23,229 nt of DNA from JBFMHP01 sp040752855 (lineage in GTDB: Bacteria > Pseudomonadota > Gammaproteobacteria > RBG-16-57-12). Position 1 is the first letter of the stretch. The number at the start of each line of letters is the position of its first letter. A program made the translations under genes and the position numbers. This document shows, piece by piece, positions 1-8,265 of this stretch. The notes below the pieces were generated by a model, which was not told where the DNA came from, made no database searches, and saw nothing but the letters and a program-made list of their open reading frames with translations. The DNA lies in assembly GCA_040752855.1 (NCBI GenBank), contig JBFMHP010000010.1:1-23229 (forward strand). Reading direction: 5' to 3'.

Positions 1-89
1 AAGAACTACCCAAGGCGCAAACCGTCGACGATGTTGAAGCACTGCTGCCATGGGCTTTGGATATGGCCACCTTAACCCGTGGTGACTGA
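1..89 (+). pseudogene. C-terminal end of a probable IS66-family transposase (partial at window edge)
   Basis: The reading frame starting at base 3 runs into the window and ends with TGA at 87-89, giving 28 residues that include the stretch VDDVEALLPWAL. A short tail with an 'EALLPW' element just before the stop resembles the C-terminus of IS66-type TnpC transposases as I remember them. Only the tail is visible, so whether the element is complete lies outside the window. A GCTTAC at 116-121, 27 bases after the stop, has the form of an IS66 right terminus (elements start GTAAGC). The family call rests on a short motif and could be wrong; that it is the end of a coding region is more secure. Confidence 0.5.
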
Positions 90-99
90 GCAAGGAAGA

Positions 100-121
100 A
101 TGCGGTCTAATGATCGCTTAC
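100..121 (+). mobile_element. Possible right terminus of an IS66-like element
   Basis: About 30 bases after the transposase-like stop codon the sequence reaches GATCGCTTAC, ending at 121. IS66 elements typically have terminal inverted repeats beginning GTAAGC, so this is a plausible right end. The left end is outside the window, so neither the inverted repeat nor a target duplication can be verified. Confidence 0.3.
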
Positions 122-216
122 GAACAATTGGCTACATTAGATGAAATATGCGGTTTAGTTATGAGTCGGCAATAACGTCCTCCCCTGAACATTTGGGTGC
201 AGGTTTTTTCAGGCAT

Positions 217-246
217 AAAAAAAGGGCCGCGATTGCGGCCCTTTTT
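217..246 (-). terminator. Rho-independent terminator of the tkt-gap-pgk-pyk-fba operon
   Basis: A perfect 7-bp G+C stem (GGGCCGC at 224-230, GCGGCCC at 235-241) with a 4-base loop is flanked by seven A on its left and five T on its right. Read on the minus strand it follows the fba stop at 270 by about 28 bases and ends in a run of seven T, a classical intrinsic terminator. The T-tract on the plus side means it could also stop transcription coming out of the insertion sequence on the left. Confidence 0.9.
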
Positions 247-269
247 GCGCAGGGATTGCCTGCCAAGGA

Positions 270-1334
270 TTACTTGACTCTAGGAGCCAGTTCGCCCTTG
301 TCGTAACGCTTCTGCATGGTTTCCAGGGAAACCGCCTTGATCTTGGAAGCATGACCCGCGGCGCCGAAGGCCTCGTAACGAGCCTTGCAGATACCGGCCA
401 TGGCCTTGGTCGATTCCTTGATGAACTTGCGCGGATCGAAGTTCGACTTGTTCTCGGCCAAGTGCTTACGGATAGCACCAGTTGAAGCCATGCGCAGGTC
501 GGTGTCGATGTTGACCTTGCGCACGCCGTTCTTGATGCCTTCGACGATCTCTTCAACCGGCACGCCGTAGGTCTGGCCCATGTCGCCGCCGTAGTTGTTG
601 ATGATGGCAAGCCAGTCTTCCGGCACGGATGAAGAACCGTGCATGACCAAGTGTACGCTCGGGATGCGCTGATGGATTTCCTTCACGCGGTCGATGCGCA
701 GCACCTTGCCGGTCGGCTTGCTGGTGAACTTGTAGGCGCCGTGCGAGGTGCCGATGGCGATGGCCAAGGCGTCCACGCCGGTCTTCTTGACGAAGTCGGC
801 GGCTTCTTCCGGATCGGTCAGCAGCATGGAGTGGTCCATCTCGCCTTCGGCGCCGTGACCGTCTTCCTCGCCCGCCTTGCCGGTTTCCAGTGAACCCAGG
901 CAGCCCAGCTCGCCTTCGACGGATACGCCACAGGCATGCGCCAGCTCGGCGACCTTGCGGGTAACTTCGACGTTGTACTCATAGCTCGCCGGGGTCTTGC
1001 CGTCGGCCAGCAGTGAACCGTCCATCATCACCGAGGTGAAGCCAGATTGGATCGAGCGGAAGCAGACGTCGGGAGAAGCACCGTGGTCCTGGTGCATACA
1101 GATGGGGATGTGCGGATACATTTCGACCGCAGCCAGAATCAGGTGACGCAGGAAGGGCTCACCGGCATAGGAACGTGCGCCAGCGGAACCTTGCATGATG
1201 ACAGGCGCGTCGGCAGCGTCGGCCGCCTGCATGATGGCGTGAACCTGTTCCATGTTGTTGACGTTGAACGCTGGCAAACCGAAGCTGTGCTCGGCCGCGT
1301 AATCCAGCAATTGACGCATGGAAATTAAAGCCAT
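270..1334 (-). CDS. fba: Fructose-bisphosphate aldolase, class II (CbbA/FbaA type)
   Basis: Cytosolic zinc-dependent aldolase joining dihydroxyacetone phosphate and glyceraldehyde 3-phosphate to fructose 1,6-bisphosphate, and in Calvin-cycle organisms also making sedoheptulose 1,7-bisphosphate. The 354-residue length matches the CbbA-type subgroup. The motif HQDHG at residues 81-85 holds the catalytic Asp83 and zinc ligand His84. GELG follows at 141-144, GTSHG at 195-199 (zinc His198), MHGSSSV at 231-237 and the phosphate-binding NIDTD at 275-279. The ATG is preceded by GAGGAG at good spacing. It is the last gene of a minus-strand operon, 81 bp after pyk, and is followed by a strong terminator. 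Family assignment is firm; the preferred direction in the cell is inferred only from context. Confidence 0.96.
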   Translation of the reverse strand: MALISMRQLLDYAAEHSFGLPAFNVNNMEQVHAIMQAADAADAPVIMQGSAGARSYAGEPFLRHLILAAVEMYPHIPICMHQDHGASPDVCFRSIQSGFTSVMMDGSLLADGKTPASYEYNVEVTRKVAELAHACGVSVEGELGCLGSLETGKAGEEDGHGAEGEMDHSMLLTDPEEAADFVKKTGVDALAIAIGTSHGAYKFTSKPTGKVLRIDRVKEIHQRIPSVHLVMHGSSSVPEDWLAIINNYGGDMGQTYGVPVEEIVEGIKNGVRKVNIDTDLRMASTGAIRKHLAENKSNFDPRKFIKESTKAMAGICKARYEAFGAAGHASKIKAVSLETMQKRYDKGELAPRVK

Positions 1335-1415
1335 GTTACTCTCCTCGTTTAATCAAAATTTCAAAATCGTAACCCAGGAAGCATATACAAAAACCGCCTG
1401 GAATTGTACTCAGTC

Positions 1416-2858
1416 TTATTGGGGTTCGACCATCTCACCGACCTTGACGATCTTCATGGTGTTGGTGCCACCCAACACACCCATCAGATCACCCTTAGTG
1501 ATGATCACCAGGTCGCCGTCACGCACCGCGCCGCGGCGACGCAATTCCTCAACCGCCTCGAGGTTGACCAGATAATGATCCTTGGTGCCGGTCTCGAAGC
1601 TCACCGGGTATACCCCGCGGTACAGCGTGACCTTGCGCCGCGTCTCCACATGCGAGGTCAGGGCATAGATCGGGATGCCGGAGCTGATGCGCGACATCCA
1701 TAGCGGTGTCGAGCCGGATTCGGTCAGCGCGGCGATCGCCTTCACCCCGAGGTGATTGGCGGTGTACATCGCCGCCATGGCGATGGCCTCGTCCATGCGT
1801 CCGAAACGCGTATTGATGCGATGATCCGAGACCATCGCCACACGCTGCTTTTCCGCCTCGCGGCAGATGCGATCCATCGCCGCGATGGCCAGATGCGGAT
1901 ATTTGCCGGAGGCCGTCTCGGCCGAGAGCATCACCGCGTCGGTGCCGTCGAACACGGCATTGGCCACGTCGAACACCTCGGCGCGGGTCGGCACGTGGCT
2001 TTCGATCATCGACTCCATCATCTGGGTCGCCGTGATCACCACCTTGTTCATCTCGCGCGCCTTCTTGATCAGCTCCTTCTGCACCGGCGGGAGCGCCGCA
2101 TCACCGATTTCAACGCCCAGGTCGCCACGCGCGATCATGATCACATCAGAAGCGGCGATGATCTCTTCGACCACTTCCAGGGCCTCAGCGCGCTCAATCT
2201 TGGCGACCAGGGCGCCGTGACCACCGGCGGCGCGCAGCAGTTCGCGTGCCTGATGCATGTCGTCGGCGATACGCGGGAACGACACAGCCAGATAGTCGGC
2301 CTGGATCTTCGCGGCGGTCTTGATGTCTTCCTTGTCCTTGTCGGTCAACGCCGGGGCGGACAGGCCGCCGCCTTGCAGATTGATCCCCTTGCGATCAGAG
2401 AGCACACCGCCCATCTTGACCTTACAGCGGACCTCTTGCCCTGCAACCTCTTCCACCCACAGGGTGATGCGGCCGTCGTCGAGTAGCAACGTGTCGCCGC
2501 GCTGGACATCATTGACCAGCTCCTTGTAGGCGATACCGACGCGCTCCTGATTGCCGTCCTCACTGCCCAACTTGGCATCGAGGATGAAGGCATCGCCTTC
2601 GACCAGCGTGATCTTGCCATCGCGGAAACGTTCGATGCGGATCTTCGGACCTTGCAGGTCGGCGAGCACGCCCACCTGGCGGCCGCAGGCGCGTGCGCGA
2701 TTACGCACCCGCTCGGCACGCTCCATATGTTGCTCGGCGGTGCCGTGCGAGAAATTCAGCCGCACGACATCGACACCGGCCTCGAGGATCTTGTCGATCA
2801 TCTTCGGGTCATCGGTGGCGGGACCGAGCGTGGCTACGATTTTGGTTCTTCTTAACAA
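1416..2858 (-). CDS. pyk: Pyruvate kinase
   Basis: Transfers phosphate from phosphoenolpyruvate to ADP, giving pyruvate and ATP, the last step of glycolysis. The 480 residues span the complete enzyme. RTKIVATLGPA at the N-terminus, RLNFSHG at 33-39 and DLQGPKIRIE at 67-76 form the start of the barrel; a B-domain lies near 77-170. The catalytic lysine is K220 in AKIERAEA, followed by ARGDLGVEI at 243-251 and the signature ITATQMMESM at 275-284. The C-terminal domain carries the allosteric region. Length and sequence resemble the PykA (type II) branch. It sits between pgk (64-bp gap with a perfect hairpin) and fba in the same orientation, so it is co-transcribed. In an autotroph this would drain fixed carbon from the triose pool to pyruvate. 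Confidence 0.96.
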   Translation of the reverse strand: MLRRTKIVATLGPATDDPKMIDKILEAGVDVVRLNFSHGTAEQHMERAERVRNRARACGRQVGVLADLQGPKIRIERFRDGKITLVEGDAFILDAKLGSEDGNQERVGIAYKELVNDVQRGDTLLLDDGRITLWVEEVAGQEVRCKVKMGGVLSDRKGINLQGGGLSAPALTDKDKEDIKTAAKIQADYLAVSFPRIADDMHQARELLRAAGGHGALVAKIERAEALEVVEEIIAASDVIMIARGDLGVEIGDAALPPVQKELIKKAREMNKVVITATQMMESMIESHVPTRAEVFDVANAVFDGTDAVMLSAETASGKYPHLAIAAMDRICREAEKQRVAMVSDHRINTRFGRMDEAIAMAAMYTANHLGVKAIAALTESGSTPLWMSRISSGIPIYALTSHVETRRKVTLYRGVYPVSFETGTKDHYLVNLEAVEELRRRGAVRDGDLVIITKGDLMGVLGGTNTMKIVKVGEMVEPQ

Positions 2859-2893
2859 GTCAAGAACTCCAGTAAATTACACTACAAAATGAC

Positions 2894-2915
2894 GCGCCGG
2901 CCACACGGCCGGCGC
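2894..2915 (-). terminator. Intercistronic hairpin between pgk and pyk (attenuator or mRNA-stability element)
   Basis: A perfect 9-bp stem GCGCCGGCC (2894-2902) and GGCCGGCGC (2907-2915) encloses a 4-base loop in the 64-bp gap between pgk and pyk. On the minus strand it lies just after the pgk stop and is followed by GTCATTTTG, only a weak U-tract. It may terminate part of the transcripts, or protect the 3' end of an upstream processed mRNA. The structure is seen directly; its role is inferred. Confidence 0.55.
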
Positions 2916-2922
2916 TTGATCA

Positions 2923-4104
2923 TCAACCTTTGGCGCGTTCTTCTAGGATCGCGACGGCCGGCAACACCTTACCTTCGAGATACTCGAGGAAGGCGCCGCC
3001 CGCGGTGGAGATATAGGATACTTTTTCATAGATGTCGTACTTCTGGATCGCGGCGATGGTGTCGCCGCCACCGGCCAGCGTGAAGGCCTTGGTCTCGGCG
3101 ATCGCCTTGGCGATCGTCTTGGTGCCTTCGCCGAACTGATCGAACTCGAACACACCGACCGGGCCGTTCCACACGACGGTGCCGGCCTTCATGATGATGT
3201 CCGCCAGTTCCTGCGCGCTCTTCGGACCGATATCGAAGATCATGTCGTCGGACGCCACTTCGCTGGCCTTTTTCAGCACAGCTGGCTCATTGGCATCGAA
3301 CTTCTTGCCGACCACCACATCCACGGCGACCGGGATCTTGGCGCCGCGCTTGTTCATCTTTTCCATCAGCGCCTTGGCGGTGGGAACCAAATCGTCTTCG
3401 CACAGAGACTTACCGACGTTCATGCCGCAGGCCTTGATGAAGGTGTTGGCGATACCGCCGCCAACCACCAGCTGGTCGACCTTCTCGGAGAGGGATTCCA
3501 GCACGGTCAGCTTGGTGGAGACCTTCGAGCCGCCGACGATGGCGACCATCGGACGGGCCGGTTTGGCCAGGGCCTTCTGCAGGGCATCGAGTTCCTCGGT
3601 GAGCAGCACGCCGGCGCAGGCGGTCTTGGCGAACTTGGCCACACCGTGGGTGGATGCCTCGGCGCGGTGCGCAGTGCCGAAGGCGTCCATCACGAACACG
3701 TCGCACAGGGCGGCGTATTTCTTGGCGGTCTCGTCGACGTTCTTCTTCTCGCCCTTGTTGAAGCGCACGTTTTCCAGCAGCACCAGTTCGCCGTTGGCGA
3801 CATCGAAACCGCCGTTCACCCAGTCTTTGATCAGACGCACCGGCTTGCCCAGCTTCTTGCTCAGCACATCGGCCACGGGCTTCAGCGAGTTCTCTTCGCT
3901 GTAGACGCCCTCTTCCGGACGGCCCAGGTGCGAGGTGACCATGACCTTGGCGCCGGCCTTCAGGGCGCGCTCGATGGTCGGCAGGCTGGCGGTGATGCGC
4001 GCATCCGAGGTGACCTTGCCGTCTTTGACCGGCACATTGAGGTCGGCGCGGATGAAGACGCGTTTTCCGGCGAGGTCGAGATCGGTCATCTTGATTACGG
4101 ACAT
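2923..4104 (-). CDS. pgk: Phosphoglycerate kinase
   Basis: Reversible cytosolic transfer of phosphate between 1,3-bisphosphoglycerate and ADP; in carbon fixation it runs towards 1,3-bisphosphoglycerate. The 393 residues are the normal bacterial size. The N-terminal signature RADLNVP lies at 19-25, SHLGRP at 58-63, a conserved LLENVRF segment near 108-114, VGGSKVSTK in the middle, and the nucleotide-binding GGGDT near the C-terminus. The ATG follows an AGGAG at suitable spacing. It sits between gap (125-bp gap filled with two inverted repeats) and pyk (64-bp gap with a hairpin) on the same strand, consistent with one operon. No internal anomalies were seen. Confidence 0.97.
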   Translation of the reverse strand: MSVIKMTDLDLAGKRVFIRADLNVPVKDGKVTSDARITASLPTIERALKAGAKVMVTSHLGRPEEGVYSEENSLKPVADVLSKKLGKPVRLIKDWVNGGFDVANGELVLLENVRFNKGEKKNVDETAKKYAALCDVFVMDAFGTAHRAEASTHGVAKFAKTACAGVLLTEELDALQKALAKPARPMVAIVGGSKVSTKLTVLESLSEKVDQLVVGGGIANTFIKACGMNVGKSLCEDDLVPTAKALMEKMNKRGAKIPVAVDVVVGKKFDANEPAVLKKASEVASDDMIFDIGPKSAQELADIIMKAGTVVWNGPVGVFEFDQFGEGTKTIAKAIAETKAFTLAGGGDTIAAIQKYDIYEKVSYISTAGGAFLEYLEGKVLPAVAILEERAKG

Positions 4105-4129
4105 GGATAAATCTCCTGATGTTTTTTAA

Positions 4130-4165
4130 AGAATTTTGCTGAAAGCGGGCCTTCAGCAAAATTCT
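4130..4165 (-). repeat. Perfect 14-bp inverted repeat between gap and pgk
   Basis: AGAATTTTGCTGAA at 4130-4143 is repeated in inverted form as TTCAGCAAAATTCT at 4152-4165 around an 8-base loop. It would form a long stable stem in the gap-pgk mRNA, immediately upstream of the pgk ribosome binding site. There is no U-tract after it on the minus strand, so a simple terminator is unlikely. An RNA-processing, stability or attenuation role is inference. Confidence 0.6.
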
Positions 4166-4175
4166 CTATGGTTAA

Positions 4176-4222
4176 AACCGTAGCCCGGGTTTCGCGCCAG
4201 GCGCGCCACCCAGGCTACGGTT
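4176..4222. repeat. REP-like palindrome, GTAGCCYGGGTT family (copy 1)
   Basis: AACCGTAGCCCGGGT at 4176-4190 pairs with ACCCAGGCTACGGTT at 4208-4222, 14 of 15 positions matching and the other a G-T wobble. The centre is GC-rich (CGCGCC and GGCGCG). The same core, GTAGCCTGGGTT and its complement, recurs at 18536-18603, so this belongs to a dispersed palindromic repeat family. It lies immediately after the gap stop codon. Confidence 0.7.
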
Positions 4223-4229
4223 AGTCGGC

Positions 4230-5231
4230 TTACTTCGCGATGTGACGCACGAAACGCATCATATTGCAGGTGTAGCCGTACTCGTTGTCGTACCAAGCCA
4301 CCAGCTTGACGAAGGTGCCGTCCAGCGCGATGCCCGCTTCGGCGTCGAAGATCGACGAATAGCCGCAGCCGCGGAAGTCGGTGGAGACGACCTTCTCGTC
4401 GGTATAGCCCAGGGTTTCGCTGATCGCGCCTGACGCAGAGGCCGCTTTGACGGCGGCGCAGATTTCCTCATAGGTCGCGGACTTGTTCAGCTCGACGGTC
4501 AGGTCGACGACGGAAACATCCGAGGTCGGCACGCGGAAGGCCATGCCGGTCAGCTTGCCGTTGAGATCGGGCAGCACCTTGCCCACGGCCTTGGCCGCGC
4601 CGGTGGATGACGGGATGATGTTTTCCAGGATGCCGCGGCCGCCGCGCCAGTCTTTGGAAGACGGACCGTCGACGGTCTTCTGGGTGGCGGTGGCGGCGTG
4701 TACCGTGGTCATCAGGCCGCGCTTGATGCCGAACGTGTCATGAATGACCTTGGCCAGCGGGGCCAGGCAGTTGGTGGTGCAAGAGGCGGCCGACACGATC
4801 TTTTGGCCCTTGTAGGTCTCGTGGTTGACGCCGTAGACGAACATCGGAGTCTTGTCCTTGGAAGGCGCAGACTGCACGACCTTCTTGGCGCCCGCGTCGA
4901 TGTGCTTCTGGCAGGTTTCTTCGGTCAGGAAGAAGCCGGTGCACTCCAGAACGATGTCCACGCCGACTTCGTTCCACTTCAGATTGGCCGGGTCCTTCTC
5001 GGCGGTCAGGCGGATCTTCTTGCCGTTGACGATCAGCGCGCCGTTGTCGACGGCGACATCACCGTCGAAGCGACCGTGCACGGAGTCGAACTTCAGCATG
5101 TAGGCCAGGTAGTCGGCGTCCAGCAGGTCGTTGATCGCCACGATTTCCATGTCCTTGAACTCTTTTGCGACGGCGCGGAATGCCATGCGACCGATGCGGC
5201 CGAAACCGTTGATACCGATTTTGATTGCCAT
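4230..5231 (-). CDS. gap: Glyceraldehyde-3-phosphate dehydrogenase, type I
   Basis: Interconverts glyceraldehyde 3-phosphate and 1,3-bisphosphoglycerate with NAD(P). The 333-residue protein starts KIGINGFGRIGR (Rossmann nucleotide-binding motif, residues 4-15). The active-site signature ASCTTNC is at 149-155 with nucleophile Cys151, and the partner His178 lies in TTVHAATATQ. WYDNEYGY is near the C-terminus. The segment AINDLLD at 33-39 resembles NAD-preferring enzymes, but cofactor choice needs measurement. The gene sits 74 bp after tkt (gap holding a 10-bp hairpin) and 125 bp before pgk, all minus strand. The two genes act in consecutive reactions. Confidence 0.96.
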   Translation of the reverse strand: MAIKIGINGFGRIGRMAFRAVAKEFKDMEIVAINDLLDADYLAYMLKFDSVHGRFDGDVAVDNGALIVNGKKIRLTAEKDPANLKWNEVGVDIVLECTGFFLTEETCQKHIDAGAKKVVQSAPSKDKTPMFVYGVNHETYKGQKIVSAASCTTNCLAPLAKVIHDTFGIKRGLMTTVHAATATQKTVDGPSSKDWRGGRGILENIIPSSTGAAKAVGKVLPDLNGKLTGMAFRVPTSDVSVVDLTVELNKSATYEEICAAVKAASASGAISETLGYTDEKVVSTDFRGCGYSSIFDAEAGIALDGTFVKLVAWYDNEYGYTCNMMRFVRHIAK

Positions 5232-5265
5232 TGTGTATGTCTCCCGAAGAGTTGATGAAATCCTG

Positions 5266-5291
5266 GCCTGCCCGCGGCTCGGCGGGCAGGC
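5266..5291 (-). terminator. Intercistronic hairpin between tkt and gap
   Basis: GCCTGCCCGC at 5266-5275 and GCGGGCAGGC at 5282-5291 form a perfect 10-bp stem with a 6-base loop in the 74-bp tkt-gap gap. No T-tract follows on the minus strand, so a pause, processing or stabilising stem at the tkt 3' end is more likely than efficient termination. Confidence 0.5.
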
Positions 5292-5305
5292 GTGTATCGC
5301 TGGTC

Positions 5306-7303
5306 TTAGAGCACGCTCTCGACGGCCTTCACGACGTTGTCCACGGTGAAGCCGAAGAGCTTGAACAGCTCGCCGGCCGGGGCGGACTCACCGAAGGTGT
5401 CCATGCCCACCACCTTGCCGTTCAGGCCGGCGTACTTGTACCACGCGGCAGTGACACCCGCCTCGACCACCACGCGGGCGGTGACGGCGGCTGGCAGTAC
5501 GGCTTCGCGGTAGGCGGCATCTTGGGCCTCGAAACGATCGACCGACGGCATGGAAACCACGCGGATCTTCTTGCCCTTGGCGGTCAAGGCATCGGCGGCG
5601 CCGACGGCCAGGGCCACTTCGGAGCCCGTGGCGATGATGATGGCATCCGGCTTGCCGGCGCAATCCTTCAGCACATAACCGCCCTTGGCGATGTCGGCGA
5701 GCTGCTGGGCGCTGCGCGCCTGATGCGGCAGATTCTGACGGGTCAGGATCAACGAGGTCGGACCCTTCTTGTATTCAACCGCCGCCTTCCAGGCCACCGC
5801 GGTTTCCACCGCATCGCACGGACGCCAGACCGACATGCGCGGGATCATGCGCAGGGTGGCGGTCTGCTCGACCGGCTGATGGGTCGGGCCGTCTTCGCCC
5901 AGACCAATGGAGTCGTGGGTAAAGACTTCGATGTGCTGGATCTTCATCAGCGCGGCCATACGCAGAGCGTTGCGCGCATACTCGGAGAACATCAGGAAGG
6001 TGGCGCCGAACGGGATGAAGCCGCCGTGCAACGAGATGCCGTTGACGATGGCAGCCATGCCGAACTCGCGCACGCCGTAGTGGATGTAGTTGCCGTCGGA
6101 GACGGTGTTGCTCAGGGCCTTGGTGCCCGGCCAGGTGGTCAGGTTAGACGGTGCCAAGTCGGCCGAACCGCCCATGATCTCGGGCAGAATGCCAGCAAAC
6201 GCGGTAATGCAGTTCTGCGAGGCCTTGCGCGTAGCGGGGCTCTCGGCCTTGTCCACCACGGCCTTGACGAAGGCCTCGGACTTGACGGCCCAGTCGGCCG
6301 GCAGCTCGCCCTTGATCGCGCGGCGCTCGAACTCGGCGGCCAGTTGCGGGTGGGCGGCCTTGTAAGCAGCGAATTTCTCTTCCCAATGTTTCTGCGCAGC
6401 GGCGCCCTTCTTCTTGGCATCCCATCCGGCGTAGATCTCGGCCGGGATCTCGAAGGGGGCGTGTTTCCAGCCCAGGTTTTCACGCGTAGCGGCGATTTCG
6501 TCTTCGCCCAGCGGGGCGCCGTGGCAGTCGTGGCTGCCGCAGAGGTTCGGCGCGCCGTAGCCGATCACAGTCTTGCAGCAAATCAGCGTGGGCTTGTCGT
6601 TGACGGACTTGGCTTCGTGGATCGCCTTATCGATCGCGGCGGCATCATGGCCGTCGACATTGCGCACCACGTGCCAGCCGTAGGCCTCGAAGCGCTTGGC
6701 GGTGTCATCGGTGAACCAGCCTTCGACGTGGCCGTCGATGGAGATGCCGTTGTCGTCCCAGAAGGCGACCAGCTTGCCCAGACCCAGGGTACCGGCCAGC
6801 GCGCAGGCCTCGTGCGAGATGCCCTCCATCATGCAGCCGTCGCCCATGAACACATAGGTGTAGTGGTCGACGATCTTGTGACCTTCACGGTTGAACTGGC
6901 CGGCCAGGGCCTTCTCGGCGATCGCCATGCCCACGGCGTTGGTGATGCCTTGGCCGAGCGGACCGGTGGTGGTCTCAACGCCCGCGGTATAACCATATTC
7001 CGGGTGGCCCGGGGTCTTGGAATGCAACTGACGGAACTTCTTCAGCTCGTCCATCGGCAGGTCGTAGCCGGTGAGGTGCAGCAGAGAGTAGATCAGCATC
7101 GAGCCGTGGCCGTTGGACAGGACGAAACGGTCGCGGTCGGCCCATTTCGGATTGGTCGGATTGTGCTTGAGGTGGCTGTTCCACAGCACCTCGGCGATAT
7201 CCGCCATACCCATCGGCGCGCCCGGATGACCTGACTTAGCCTTCTGAACCGCGTCCATACTCAAGGCGCGGACGGCGTTGGCTAGCTCTCTACGTGATGA
7301 CAT
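5306..7303 (-). CDS. tkt: Transketolase
   Basis: Thiamine-diphosphate enzyme moving two-carbon units between sugar phosphates in the pentose phosphate pathway and the regenerative Calvin cycle. The 665 residues match the family. SGHPGAPMGMA at 24-34 contains a conserved His26; the ThDP motif begins GDG at 154-156 and ends at WDDNGISIDG near 182-191. The pyrimidine-domain signature YGVREFGMAAI carries the catalytic glutamate, and STDTHQ-like substrate positions appear as DGPTHQP. The ATG has GGGAG upstream. First well-supported gene of the tkt-gap-pgk-pyk-fba operon. Which name (tktA or cbbT) fits depends on whether the host fixes CO2, which this window does not show. Confidence 0.97.
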   Translation of the reverse strand: MSSRRELANAVRALSMDAVQKAKSGHPGAPMGMADIAEVLWNSHLKHNPTNPKWADRDRFVLSNGHGSMLIYSLLHLTGYDLPMDELKKFRQLHSKTPGHPEYGYTAGVETTTGPLGQGITNAVGMAIAEKALAGQFNREGHKIVDHYTYVFMGDGCMMEGISHEACALAGTLGLGKLVAFWDDNGISIDGHVEGWFTDDTAKRFEAYGWHVVRNVDGHDAAAIDKAIHEAKSVNDKPTLICCKTVIGYGAPNLCGSHDCHGAPLGEDEIAATRENLGWKHAPFEIPAEIYAGWDAKKKGAAAQKHWEEKFAAYKAAHPQLAAEFERRAIKGELPADWAVKSEAFVKAVVDKAESPATRKASQNCITAFAGILPEIMGGSADLAPSNLTTWPGTKALSNTVSDGNYIHYGVREFGMAAIVNGISLHGGFIPFGATFLMFSEYARNALRMAALMKIQHIEVFTHDSIGLGEDGPTHQPVEQTATLRMIPRMSVWRPCDAVETAVAWKAAVEYKKGPTSLILTRQNLPHQARSAQQLADIAKGGYVLKDCAGKPDAIIIATGSEVALAVGAADALTAKGKKIRVVSMPSVDRFEAQDAAYREAVLPAAVTARVVVEAGVTAAWYKYAGLNGKVVGMDTFGESAPAGELFKLFGFTVDNVVKAVESVL

Positions 7304-7544
7304 GTGTGTCTCCCAAAGGTTTGTTTAGTCTGTAAGAACCGTGATATTCCGCCCCGGCTAAGCCGCAGCGAATTGAAAACGTTTGATCAGCACGCGCCAT
7401 TTCTGCCGGACTCAAGGTCACTTGGGCGCTGCGAGTATCAGCATCAAAATACACTTCTATGTGCGCTAAGCGCGCTTGGGAGCGGCAATTTTCCAATAAA
7501 ACCAGACGATCGGCAATAGTTTGACGCCTGCTTTCATGGGTCAT
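7290..7544 (-). CDS. Small hypothetical ORF overlapping the start of tkt
   Basis: This 84-codon frame begins with ATG at 7542-7544 and ends with TAG at 7290-7292, overlapping the first 14 bases of tkt in another frame. I recognise no family and see no signal peptide or membrane segment. No convincing Shine-Dalgarno sequence precedes the ATG. Base composition is lower in G+C than the operon. A 4-15 base overlap like this is typical of translational coupling, so it could be a small leader gene feeding ribosomes into tkt. Equally, it could be an open frame in the untranslated leader of the operon. I cannot decide from sequence alone. Confidence 0.3.
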   Translation of the reverse strand: MTHESRRQTIADRLVLLENCRSQARLAHIEVYFDADTRSAQVTLSPAEMARADQTFSIRCGLAGAEYHGSYRLNKPLGDTHVIT

Positions 7545-7608
7545 GCCAATATTATCAATGAGTTAAACCCACCAGCGGTGCGACCCATGTGCGCGCCCGC
7601 CCACTCCA

Positions 7609-8163
7609 TCACTCACGCCACTTGATCGAACAGCCCATACTGGGGATCTGCTCGCGTGGGCCTTGGCCGGTTTTGGCCACCTGCTTCATGGCCTCAAACA
7701 GATCGCGGCGCGCATCGGGCGGCGCGGTTTCCTTGCGGCTGGCATCGAGACGGCCGCGGTATTGGAGTTCGAGCTTGGCGTTGTAGCCGAAGAAGTCTGG
7801 GGTGCAGACCGCGCCGTAGGCCTTAGCGACCGCCTGCGACTCATCGAACAGGTACGGGAAGGAAAAGCCGTACTGCCGCGCCACCTTCTGCATATTCTCG
7901 AAAGAATCTTCTTCATTATGAGCGGGATCATTGGACATGATGGCCACGGAGTTGACGCCCAGCGCCTTGAGTTCGGCGGCATCGCGCACGATGCGCTCCA
8001 TGATCGCCTTGACGTACGGACAGTGATTGCAGATGAACATCACCAGCAGGCCGTTCGGCCCTTTGCAGTCGGCCAGCGTCCAGCGCTTGCCGTCGACACC
8101 GGGCAGGGCGAAATCGATTGCGGGCTGGCCAAAATCGCAGACGGGGGTTTCAAGGCGGACCAT
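7609..8163 (-). CDS. Thioredoxin-fold protein (AhpC/TSA/TlpA-like) with CNHC motif
   Basis: A 184-residue cytosolic protein with peroxiredoxin/thioredoxin-like architecture: DFALPGVDGKRWTLAD near 17-33, then a beta strand and CNHCPYVKA, placing Cys45 and Cys48 in a CXXC redox motif, and later TPDFFGY with a cis-proline-like TP. No signal peptide is seen. Homologues are usually annotated only as thioredoxin family protein; substrate unknown. I chose ATG at 8161-8163 because AGGAG stands six bases upstream; a GTG three bases earlier would be too close. It lies upstream of the carbon operon in the same orientation, 64 bp before the 84-codon ORF, so read-through is possible. Confidence 0.85.
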   Translation of the reverse strand: MVRLETPVCDFGQPAIDFALPGVDGKRWTLADCKGPNGLLVMFICNHCPYVKAIMERIVRDAAELKALGVNSVAIMSNDPAHNEEDSFENMQKVARQYGFSFPYLFDESQAVAKAYGAVCTPDFFGYNAKLELQYRGRLDASRKETAPPDARRDLFEAMKQVAKTGQGPREQIPSMGCSIKWRE

Positions 8164-8265
8164 CACACACTCCTAACTTCTACGGGACGCGTATTGTAGC
8201 CGCATTACCCCGGCATAAAAAGCCTAGCTTTGAGGGGTTTTGGTGGGCAGGGCAAATAATTAACG

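Noticed and set aside
5225..7234. A 669-codon open frame on the plus strand
   Set aside because: It is fully antisense to the unambiguous transketolase gene, shows no family motifs, and arises from high G+C codon composition.
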